Below, piece by piece: positions 16,935 through 23,568 of a stretch of 36,532 nt of DNA. The stretch comes from Opitutaceae bacterium (lineage in GTDB: Bacteria > Verrucomicrobiota > Verrucomicrobiia > Opitutales > Opitutaceae), in assembly GCA_026125215.1 (NCBI GenBank), contig JAHCLN010000017.1, positions 1-36,532 on the forward strand. Direction: 5' to 3'. Below the pieces are notes generated by a model. It was not told the DNA's origin. It searched no databases and worked only from the letters and a program-made list of their open reading frames with translations. Numbering within the stretch: the first letter of the stretch is position 1; each line of letters begins with the position of its first letter. The translations under genes and the position numbers were made by a program.

Positions 16935-19219
16935 TCAGACCGGGGCGATCGTGAAGCGCGTGGCCAGATCGAACGCGATCGCTCCGGGTGGCCGGCGACA
17001 CTCCAGATGCCAGACCGGTTCATAACGATGGTCGATCGAGTCCTCCCGCTGGCGGATTTCCTCCGCCCACGGCGCATGGAGCGTCAGCCGCCAGCCGGGG
17101 ACGGCCAGGGTCGCCGTCCGCTGCGCAGCATCAATCACCCACCGTTCGCGCGTGTGGAGATGAAAAACGAGTGTTTGCGGTGCGCGCAGCTCGCCCCGGT
17201 CGTGCACGGTGAACTCCGCGGGAGTGTCCGACACGATGGCGCGTTCACAACGCGTCATCACCTGCGCCCAGACCGCACCGAGGTCGATGCGCGCCCGCAG
17301 GCGGCGCTCATCCCCCTCGCCCGCCGGGATGATCGGCACCTCGGGCAGCGGCTGGCCGATGGGCCTGCCGTCGGCCGTCTCGGGCGCGAGGACGTTGTGG
17401 AGATGGGTGAGTTTGAGTCCGAAGCCGCGGATGTCGTCGTAACGGATCATGCCGCGGTCGATCAGCACCGGCAGTTCGTCGAGCTCCAGGGTGAAGGCGC
17501 CCTTGTCAAAATGCGTGTGGCTGGCGCGCGCCTTGCAGCCGCTGAGGTGCAGGCGCACGTTGCGGCCGGGGCAATCTCTTCGCGCCGGCTGGTGAGCTGG
17601 ATGGTGTGCGGCAAGCACGTTTGAGGCCGGCACGATGCCGGACGGTTCTGAGCTTCCTCCGGCCCGGCAATGAAGGCGAAAGGCCCGTCGATCATGTATT
17701 GCCGGTAATAGGTGTTGCCGCGCATCTGCAGCAACGTGCCCAAGGCGATCTTCGCATACACGTCCTGCGGATAACAGGCCGCCAGCAGCGCGATCGCGTC
17801 GCCGGTGAACCGGCTGTTGCTGTTGTCCGTCGGCGCACCACGCCCGCCGGGGCTCATCGCGGACATCACTGCCACGAAATGACTGCTGTGCGCGAGCCGC
17901 GGCGGCAACACCTGCGCGATCGGCATTCCCCGCGCGCGGGCGTAGGCGAGCAGGCCGGACAGCACGGCGTGCAACGTCACGCTGAAATAGCCCACGCCCT
18001 CGTCCACGCCGCCATCCGGCAGGATGTAGTTGGCCATGCCCTCCTGCATGTCGGCGTGCGCCTGCTCCACATAGCTTTTGGCCCGCGGCCACGCCGGTTC
18101 CAGCACCAGCCCGCCGAGGATGCGCGCGCGACAGAACCACGGCCCCTGGTTGATCGCGTAAACATATTCCCACTTCACCATGTCGCGCTGGAGGATGCTC
18201 AGGCCCTTGTCCCAGATCGCCACGCGCACCAGGTCGCGCGCCCGCTCCGTCAGCGCAAAATACAGCCAGTCGAACACCAGCGCACAGGTCGTCACCGCCA
18301 TCTCCTCCAGGAAGCAGCGCTGGTCCCAGGTGGACCCGCGCGCCCGGCTCTCGGCCGACTGGCACCAGTGCTTCGTGTGGACAAAGCACATCAGGAACCG
18401 CAACGCATGCCGTATCAACGCCCGGTCCTCCCGCACGAGGCCGACCAGCGCGCACAGCACCGGCTCGGCCATCCACGGATCGAGCCCCTGTTCCCGCTCG
18501 CGCAGGTAACGGTAGTCCGACCACGGCAGATAGTCGCCGATTTCCTTCTCCGGCTGACGCGCCAACGACTGCCGCGCCCGCTCCTCGATGATCCGGAAAT
18601 GCCCCGACCACGTGGCGCTGGCGGCACGGGCCTTCAGTCCCGGCAAATCGCCTTCGGCAAACAACAGTCCGCGCGCAAACTTGACCTCCGGCCATTCCGC
18701 CTCGGGCAAGATCAGGCCCTCCCAAGTCGCGTCGTATTCCGGCCGGGCTTTTTCCAGCCGCGCCAGCAAGGCCGAGTCCGCCACGCCCCACCACTGCAGG
18801 CTGACCATCTGCGCCCCGGGCTGTAGCGCGGTGAATTCCGCCCGCACCGCCGTTGCCGGCGCGCCCACCGGCAGGTTGATTTCCATCCGCAGGCTGTTGC
18901 CGCGGACCGGCGCGCCGAGCGAACTCCACTCGCCACCCCGACAGGCGAAAAACTCCACCGACACATCTGCCGGCACCACGACGCAAAAGACATAGCGGTC
19001 GAAACGCGCCGGCAGCCCCGCCACCGGCAGACTGAAGGAACCGGCCACCGCCCCGGCCGCGCAATCATCCCAGCGCGCCTTGGTGCTGTCCCAAAATGAA
19101 TCGCACCGAAAATTGACGGCGCGACCGGGCGTCACGGTGAGCGGCAGTTGCTCGGCGGCATGGCCGTCGTGGAACGGCGCATAGATGGACTCGGCGGGGT
19201 TCAGCTCGAAAAGTTGCAT
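16935..19219 (-). pseudogene. Heparinase II/III-like gene broken by a single-base frameshift
   Basis: Two overlapping frames on the minus strand give one heparinase-type protein of about 760 residues. From the ATG at 19219 the first frame runs through an N-terminal beta domain, the toroid (LPWSDYRYLREREQGLDPWM, WEYVYAINQGPWFCRARILGG, MANYILPDGGVDEGVGYFSVTL) and TIQLTSRREEIAP. After about 17570 the family sequence continues in another frame as GRNVRLHLSGCKARASHTHFDKGAFTLELDELPVLIDRG to the stop at 16935. The switch falls at a CCCC run (17568-17571); one extra C would restore the whole protein. It is either a real inactivating deletion or a homopolymer sequencing error. No signal peptide is visible. 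The conserved His strand (SHTHFDKGAF) lies after the shift. Confidence 0.8.
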
Positions 19220-19442
19220 GGGGAGATGGGCCGGGAGCGGAGGCTGTCCGCCCGTTTTGTAGCGTCACCAACAAAATGCCCGCCGGCCATGCCACTTGAC
19301 ACGATCGCCCTGACCGCAGGCGCGACTCATCGCGGACAGGGCAAACAACAGTCATTTTTTTCCCGTCCCAAACCCTCCTCGCCCTTGCCTGCCCAATCAG
19401 ATGGCGAAACCTGACGGATACGGCCACCTAACACCCAACGGC

Positions 19443-19476
19443 GCGACCCCATCTGGTTGGCGACCCCATCTGGTTG
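19443..19476. repeat. 17-bp tandem duplication
   Basis: GCGACCCCATCTGGTTG occurs twice in immediate succession at 19443-19459 and 19460-19476. It lies in the gap upstream of the heparinase pseudogene (19220-19508), where no gene is seen. It marks the left edge of the accessory patchwork. Confidence 0.7.
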
Positions 19477-19508
19477 ACGCCTGGCCCAAGCGCATGGGCA
19501 TGCGGTTA

Positions 19509-19718
19509 TTATCCTTCGAGTGTTCTGCTCCGGGTCACCAACCAGCCGCGCAGGCGGTTGAAGACTTCGGTGAGGGTAGCTTCTTTCACCTTGGTGGAGG
19601 TCTTGCCATTGACTCGGATGCGGTAGCGCTTGGCTGCGGGATTGGATGCAAATGGCGTCTCGTTGGGTGCCGGGATCAGTTCCACCTTAAGCGTCGCGCC
19701 GGTCAGATGGTCCTTCAC
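19509..19718 (-). CDS. Short hypothetical protein, possibly a remnant
   Basis: A 69-residue frame with good high-GC codon use (C/G-rich third positions) and a protein-like composition: TLKVELIPAPNETPFA, AAKRYRIRVNGKTSTKV, LTEVFNRLRGWLV. It begins at a GTG immediately after an in-frame TAG and has no ribosome binding site, so it may be the 3' remnant of a longer gene. No family is recognised. The following stretch, 19719-19851, shows no gene. Confidence 0.4.
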   Translation of the reverse strand: MKDHLTGATLKVELIPAPNETPFASNPAAKRYRIRVNGKTSTKVKEATLTEVFNRLRGWLVTRSRTLEG

Positions 19719-19867
19719 CTAGAGCCGAAAACGTGCACCGGGCCTGCCCATGGGCGGACAAGAATAATGCACCGTTGCCAAACGCAAGCTCTTGGTCTCT
19801 CGTGGTCGCCATGAAAGCGGCGATAAAAATCCCCGAAGCCGAATAACACTGTTGGCCGGAAGATAGC

Positions 19868-20296
19868 ATGACTCGCGCACTTCTAATCGTCGTTCTCGTT
19901 GGGTTGTTCAGCGGCTGCCAGGCGCCGCTACCAGAAATCAATTACCGTGGCTCGCTCGATGGGAGCGTTGCCGATGTTGTAGCAGCGGGTGAAGCTTTCG
20001 TCAGCGCATTCAGCCAAGAGAGCGGCTTCAGGGTAGACAGCCGTATGCCAAGCAGCGGAGCGTCAAAAGAAGTTGATCGTGTGGATTACCACTTGCGCAC
20101 TGATTCGACGAAGCGGGTTTGGATTTATGTGACCGCATACAAGAAAGAAAGAATGATTGCCGTCACCATTGGTGGGGATTTCTCGTCGGCTGCCGCCATC
20201 GATGCAGCGAAAGTATCCGAGAAAATTTTTGCGCGGCTATTCCCGGGATCGACTTATTCTCCGTTTCAGAGATATCAGGGACTTCTTGGACCATGA
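19868..20296 (+). CDS. Small cassette-borne lipoprotein, function unknown
   Basis: A 142-residue protein with a lipoprotein signal: MTRALLIVVLVGLFSGC, lipobox FSGC with Cys17, followed by QAPLPEINYRGS. The mature part has an alpha/beta pattern (VADVVAAGEAFVSAFSQESGFRVDSRM, KRVWIYVTAYKKERMIAVTIGGDF, AAKVSEKIFARLFPG). It should be anchored to a membrane after lipidation. Codon use is less GC-biased than in the neighbouring genes, which fits a gene acquired in a cassette. No family is recognised. Confidence 0.72.
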   Translation: MTRALLIVVLVGLFSGCQAPLPEINYRGSLDGSVADVVAAGEAFVSAFSQESGFRVDSRMPSSGASKEVDRVDYHLRTDSTKRVWIYVTAYKKERMIAVTIGGDFSSAAAIDAAKVSEKIFARLFPGSTYSPFQRYQGLLGP

Positions 20297-20304
20297 AAAA
20301 GAAG

Positions 20305-20366
20305 GGCCAACCAGTCGGCACAGACAACTCCGTGGCTGCGCCCCGTCGTGTCTGACCTCAAACGTT
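20305..20366 (+). other. attC site of cassette 1, 3' core separated by the IS
   Basis: The R'' core is GGCCAAC (20305-20311). The 3' half ends TGACCTCAAACGTT at 20353-20366, very like the end of known attC sites (for example aadA cassettes end in ACTCAAGCGTTAG). CAGAC / GTCTG pairing is possible between the L'' and L' regions. The R' core is interrupted after GTT; its missing AGGC is found at 21969-21972 on the far side of the IS, so the unbroken site would end GTTAGGC and be about 66 bases long. Confidence 0.6.
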
Positions 20367-20723
20367 GATCTAGCTGCGTTTGATCAAGAGGAAAAACGAA
20401 GGACCTGTCCGAGGCGGTGAGGCGACGGTTTGATGGCAGGGTAATGCTACCGTGGCGGCAGAGGACAGGGACCGGGTTGTCTGATAAACGCGTGCGTTGA
20501 TGCGTATCGCGGCTGAACCGTGATCGTGCTGATCTTCGTGGATAGGTGCCAACGGCACCCCCAGCTTTTCATTGGTGCGTCGTGCCCGCACTCCCTAGGC
20601 TCGGACCTGACGTGACGCCATCGTCGCGCTGTCCCGAACGTCATCGTGCATGGGCCGGCCACCCAGTCCCTGACTTCTGCCGCCGTGCGGCGGCTATTTA
20701 AAAGAACCTCTTCAGCCCACGAC
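20367..20723 (-). ncRNA. Candidate guide (seek/bridge) RNA region, 3' of the transposase
   Basis: This long non-coding stretch inside the IS contains several perfect hairpins: GGTGCC/GGCACC with an AAC loop (20545-20559), TGACGT/ACGTCA (20608-20613, 20638-20643) enclosing GACG/CGTC, and GCCGCCG/CGGCGGC (20679-20694). IS1111-type elements encode their guide RNA downstream of the transposase, so this is the expected place. The exact ends and guide loops cannot be set by eye. Confidence 0.4.
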
Positions 20724-21833
20724 TCACGTCGTCTTTGGCACCTGCCGGAGCATGGCCCAGACAAAGCCGGTCATCTCCCGGGCCAAGGCCACGCTGACCT
20801 TCGCCTTCATCACCCCGCGCTGCAGCAGGTGCCAGCCGCGCTTGTGCAAGCGGGTCTGCACCTGCCAGGACAGCTCCTTGTAGCGGTCCGGTTGGTCGCG
20901 CTGGCGTTCGGTCAGTTGCGTCGAGACCTTCGGCGGCAACAGCGCGTGCTGCACCACCTCGATCATCATCCAGCGCGCGTGCGCGTTGCCCGACTTGGTG
21001 ATCCCGCCGAGCCGGCGGGTCTCACCACTGCTGGCCTCCCGGGGCACCAGACCGAGGAAGCCCATCAGGTGCCGCGGATGCCGGAACCGGTGGATGTCGC
21101 CGATCTCCGCCACCAGCACCGTCGCGGCCGTCAGCTTGATGCCTCGAAAGCACATCAGGGCCGCCACGGCCGGATACATCCGCCACGAGAGCACCTGCAC
21201 GGCGATCAGCTCGTCGAGCCGGGTGATCCGGCCCTCCGCCTGGTCCACCGCCAGCAGATACTCTTCCAGCACCGACTTGAGCGCGGTCACCGGCAATTCC
21301 AGTTCCCGCAGGTAACGGCGGTGCGCTTCGCTCCAGTTGGCCTTGCCGGTGTAGTGGTAACCCTGCCGCAGGAGGAACGACTTGAGCCGCTGCCGCGCCC
21401 GCGTCAGGTCGTGCACCGCATCGCTGCGGGCGCGGGTCAGGTCCCGGATCGCCTCGTCCGCGGCGTCCGGGATGTAGATCGCGGTCAGCTCCCCGGCCCG
21501 GTGCAGCCGCGCCAGTTGCTCCGCGTCCCGCCGGTCCGTCTTTTGCCGCAGGCCCTTTTCGGCCGGCAGCTTCGAGGGCGCCACCACGATGCAGTCGATC
21601 TTCAGCGCCGTCAGCCGCCGGTGGATCACAAACCCGGTCGGCCCGGCTTCATAGACCACGCGCAACTCCCCGGCTTCGCCCCGGATCTTGCGCAGCGCCT
21701 TCTCCAGCGCCCGCAGGTCCGAGCTGATCTGCCCGTAGAGGCGCACCTCGCCCTGGCGGCTGCCCTCGGCCACCGCGATCGTGATCGTATCTTTATGGAC
21801 ATCCAGGCCCACATATCTTTGCTTCGGCTTCAT
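20724..21833 (-). CDS. IS110-family transposase (DEDD)
   Basis: A 369-residue transposase. The N-terminal RuvC-like DEDD domain shows D in YVGLDVHKDTITIAVAEG, E in VVYEAGPTGF and the DxxD pair in QKTDRRDAEQLARL. The C-terminal Transposase_20 domain shows MCFRGIKLTAATVLVAEIGDIHRF, LGLVPREASSGETRRLGGITKSGNAHARW with its conserved Ser. These recombinases insert circular element DNA using an RNA guide. The start at 21833 (MKPKQRYVGLDVHKDT) matches family N-termini; the frame is open further upstream only through the structured leader. It appears intact. Confidence 0.93.
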   Translation of the reverse strand: MKPKQRYVGLDVHKDTITIAVAEGSRQGEVRLYGQISSDLRALEKALRKIRGEAGELRVVYEAGPTGFVIHRRLTALKIDCIVVAPSKLPAEKGLRQKTDRRDAEQLARLHRAGELTAIYIPDAADEAIRDLTRARSDAVHDLTRARQRLKSFLLRQGYHYTGKANWSEAHRRYLRELELPVTALKSVLEEYLLAVDQAEGRITRLDELIAVQVLSWRMYPAVAALMCFRGIKLTAATVLVAEIGDIHRFRHPRHLMGFLGLVPREASSGETRRLGGITKSGNAHARWMMIEVVQHALLPPKVSTQLTERQRDQPDRYKELSWQVQTRLHKRGWHLLQRGVMKAKVSVALAREMTGFVWAMLRQVPKTT

Positions 21834-21928
21834 GTGCTTGTCCTTGGTTTTGGTTGTTTCGGTTACACGCCACACCACTGCGGATAGGCTCTCCTCGAGA
21901 GTAACCCGCGTCCCCCAAGGACAAGCAC
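21834..21928 (-). promoter_or_regulatory. Structured leader hairpin directly before the transposase start
   Basis: A perfect 14-base inverted repeat GTGCTTGTCCTTGG: arms 21834-21847 and 21915-21928, the inner arm touching the start codon. Inside are GGTTAC/GTAACC (21861-21866, 21901-21906) and CTCTC/GAGAG (21889-21893, 21897-21901). A further GCTGC/GCAGC hairpin lies at 21943-21958. It could limit transposase translation or, if the element behaves like the IS110 group, be the body of the guide RNA. Confidence 0.55.
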
Positions 21929-21981
21929 CCCTCTTTCGCTCTGCTGCTTCATCGCAGCTATAATGCCTAGGCAAAAGCGGC

Positions 21982-22329
21982 ATGCGCATTTTCTACCACG
22001 GTGCTTATCAAAAGTCCGACGTCCCATCAGCGGCGCCGATCGAGTCCAGCGAGACCGAAGCCAAGAGTATTTTCGCACGTCTATCCGGCGAAGGCAGCTT
22101 TCTCGGCATATTGCTCCGCGCGGACCACACGTTGCAGCTCTACCGAAAGTCGGACGGGACTCTGCATGCCGAAGTCCTCAACGAACCGAAGCGCACCATT
22201 CGCTATTGCACCATCAACGTTCCGCTCGCGGAATTGCTCATCGAGGCCGCATTCCGCGGGGAGAGTCTCGAGCAGAAGATCGCGTTCGCGAGAGTCACTT
22301 GGAATGACGACCATCTCCAATCGGCCTAA
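21982..22329 (+). CDS. Cassette-borne protein of unknown function (cassette 2)
   Basis: A 115-residue protein without signal or membrane segments. Strand-like runs alternate (GSFLGILLRADHTLQLYRKSDGTLHAEVLNEPKRTIRYCTINVPL), ending in a helix (AELLIEAAFRGESLEQKIAFARVTW). It starts 9 bases after the cassette core (T)TAGGC, and its stop codon TAA lies inside the attC R'' core GCCTAAC, the usual compact form of integron cassettes. A perfect TATAAT at 21959-21964 in the end of the IS may drive it. No family is recognised. Confidence 0.65.
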   Translation: MRIFYHGAYQKSDVPSAAPIESSETEAKSIFARLSGEGSFLGILLRADHTLQLYRKSDGTLHAEVLNEPKRTIRYCTINVPLAELLIEAAFRGESLEQKIAFARVTWNDDHLQSA

Positions 22330-22390
22330 CAAGGCGCCAGAGCCAACGACGCTACGTGTCACGCCTCGTGCTTGCGCACGAGTCGCGCCC
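22324..22390 (+). other. Truncated attC site of cassette 2
   Basis: R'' GCCTAAC (22324-22330) is the exact reverse complement of GTTAGGC, the core at the start of the same cassette (reconstructed across the IS). The variable hairpin CTCGTGC-TTGC-GCACGAG is intact at about 22365-22382, but the expected L' and R' halves do not follow. The sequence instead changes to a 15-base unit CAAAGCCGACGGGGT repeated twice (22391-22420) leading into the MITE-like element. Confidence 0.55.
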
Positions 22391-22413
22391 CAAAGCCGAC
22401 GGGGTCAAAGCCG

Positions 22414-22603
22414 ACGGGGTCAGGCCGTAAATTGTAAATTAACGTCGTCGAGGCTACCAAGTGCTCATCACGGATAGCACATGAGGTCGCTCTCAATTGA
22501 ACCACCTTATTTCGAATGAATTAGGCTTGGAACCTTGATCGACCGACCACGCTTCCGCTCCTAAAGTCCACTCCTTAATTTACAATTTACGGCCTGACCC
22601 CGT
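22414..22603. mobile_element. MITE-like element with 29-bp perfect terminal inverted repeats
   Basis: The first 29 bases (22414-22442, beginning ACGGGGTCAGGCCGTAAA) are repeated exactly in inverted orientation at 22575-22603. The 132-base interior has no coding frame and is clearly more AT-rich than the surroundings. It is a small non-autonomous element; the mobilising transposase is not identifiable from this window. It sits between a truncated attC and a gene fragment, suggesting it took part in the rearrangement. Confidence 0.75.
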
Positions 22604-22756
22604 TCACGCCAGCGCCGGCCAGCGGCGGAAGGCGGAGAAACGCGCTTGGGTGCGGTCGTAAGTCTCCCGGCGGCGGACATATTCCGCGTAGTCGGTCACC
22701 TGCTCCGGATGCGCGCGGCTATGCACGAGGAAATCGGCCTCGGGCGGAAGACAGCG
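22604..22756 (-). pseudogene. 3' fragment of a phytanoyl-CoA dioxygenase family gene
   Basis: In the frame ending at TGA 22604-22606 the minus strand encodes CLPPEADFLVHSRAHP, then EQVTDYAEYVRRRETYDR and TQARFSAFRRWPALA. This is nearly identical to the last roughly 47 residues of the intact gene at 29608-30621, with one Lys-to-Arg change in the PPEADF...RRWPAL core. At DNA level the two copies differ at about one base in eight, mostly at silent positions. The fragment begins only a few bases after the higA stop and has no start, so it is a remnant. Confidence 0.85.
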
Positions 22757-22762
22757 AAGGGA

Positions 22763-23083
22763 TTAGGCCGCGGTTTGCTGCCCGCGCTCAGCCAATTTTG
22801 CTGCAGGCCGGATTTTGGCCGTAAGCCGTTTCCGATCCTTGGCCAAGGCCCGGAAGTCACACTCCACTTGCAGCCCGTGCCAGAACTCAGGCGACTGGGA
22901 GAAGAAGGCCCCAAAACGGATGGACATGGCCGGCGTGATGGCCCGCTTGCCCAGCACGATCTCGTTGATGGCACGAGGGGACACGCCGACGGCGCGGGCC
23001 ATGGCATTCTGGGAGATGCCCAGCGGCTGAAGGTATTCCTCCAGAAGAATCTCACCGGGTGTGATAGGCAGGTTCACAGCCAT
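22763..23083 (-). CDS. higA: HigA-type antitoxin (XRE helix-turn-helix)
   Basis: A 106-residue antitoxin. The N-terminus [30 protein letters not shown] is the classic HigA/VapI pattern, with the helix-turn-helix at residues 22-46 ([25 protein letters not shown]) and the following [20 protein letters not shown] segment. HigA neutralises HigB and represses its own operon. It lies 24 bases downstream of higB on the same strand (toxin first, as is normal for higBA). A palindrome covers its start codon. The stop abuts the phytanoyl-CoA-dioxygenase fragment. Confidence 0.9.
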   Translation of the reverse strand: MAVNLPITPGEILLEEYLQPLGISQNAMARAVGVSPRAINEIVLGKRAITPAMSIRFGAFFSQSPEFWHGLQVECDFRALAKDRKRLTAKIRPAAKLAERGQQTAA

Positions 23084-23099
23084 AACGTATGACGTTATG
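23081..23099. promoter_or_regulatory. Palindrome at the higB-higA junction, probable HigA operator
   Basis: CATAACGT (23081-23088) and ACGTTATG (23092-23099) form a perfect 8-base inverted repeat with a 3-base spacer, overlapping the higA ATG. It is AT-rich against a GC-rich background, like known HigA boxes. No copy is seen upstream of higB. Confidence 0.55.
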
Positions 23100-23107
23100 A
23101 GGGGATT

Positions 23108-23386
23108 TCAATGATAATCCACGATGGCCACCTTCCCCGGCCCCGCGTCGGTCCAACGAAAGATGATGCGCCATTGGTCGTTGATGCGGATGGAGTGAAA
23201 CCCGGCGTATTTGCCCGCCAGCGCTTCCAACCGGTTGCCGGGCGGCACGGCCAGATCGCTCAAGCGTCCGGCACGGTTGAGCTGATAGAGCTTGCGCAAA
23301 GCCACGCGGGCGATCGCGGAGAACCGACGACTGCTCTCCTCCAGGAAGAGTTCCTCGGTGTCGGCATCGGCGAACGACTGAATCAT
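23108..23386 (-). CDS. higB: HigB-type toxin (RelE/ParE superfamily)
   Basis: A 92-residue toxin. [17 protein letters not shown] opens it, and the core [47 protein letters not shown] is typical of HigB/'killer'-type RelE-fold proteins, including the [10 protein letters not shown] strand with its conserved basic residues. HigB cleaves mRNA at the ribosome. It is the first gene of the higBA pair. The 182 bases upstream (23387-23568) contain no gene and should hold the promoter. Confidence 0.9.
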   Translation of the reverse strand: MIQSFADADTEELFLEESSRRFSAIARVALRKLYQLNRAGRLSDLAVPPGNRLEALAGKYAGFHSIRINDQWRIIFRWTDAGPGKVAIVDYH

Positions 23387-23568
23387 GGCTGTAGATGTCG
23401 GTCCAAACCACGAGGTCCGGCCGCGAATTTATGCTCATTCAAACTGACCGAGAAATCCAGCCCACACCGGAACGCCGCCGCACCAAACCGGCCTCCAAAA
23501 CAGGGTCAGGCCCGGCCTGGCCCATTCAGGGCCGGCATCATACCCCGTCGCGAATCTCAGCGCCGGGA

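Larger units (their letters stand above)
19852..20366 (+). mobile_element. Integron-type gene cassette 1 (lipoprotein)
   Basis: The cassette starts at the core GTTGGCC (19851-19857), ten bases before the ATG of its gene. Its 3' attC begins with GGCCAAC at 20305-20311, the exact reverse complement of GTTGGCC, which is what a circularised cassette requires. The promoterless single small gene followed at once by attC also fits. No integrase is in the window, so this would be part of a cluster of attC sites lacking an integrase, or of an array beyond the window. Confidence 0.6.
20367..21968 (-). mobile_element. IS110-family element (IS1111-like) inserted in an attC site
   Basis: About 1.6 kb between the two halves of a split attC (GTT at 20364-20366, AGGC at 21969-21972). 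Subterminal inverted repeats TAGCTGCG lie at 20371-20378 and, inverted, 21953-21960, 4 and 8 bases from the ends, close to the 3 and 7 bases reported for IS1111-group elements. The ends have no ordinary terminal repeats or clear target duplication; one T at the junction is ambiguous. The transposase gene leaves about 357 non-coding bases 3' of it (20367-20723) and 135 bases 5' (21834-21968). Confidence 0.75.

Noticed and set aside
17568-19064. Second minus-strand frame of the heparinase region upstream of the frameshift
   Set aside because: Only its part below about 17570 is family sequence; above that the other frame carries the conserved residues.
19294-19299. Perfect TTGACA that could be a -35 box
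   Set aside because: No -10-like sequence at 16-19 bases and no plus-strand gene follows closely.
19719-19851. A complete attC of a preceding cassette upstream of 19851
   Set aside because: Only the GTTGGCC core is clear; no convincing R'' core or paired arms were found before it.
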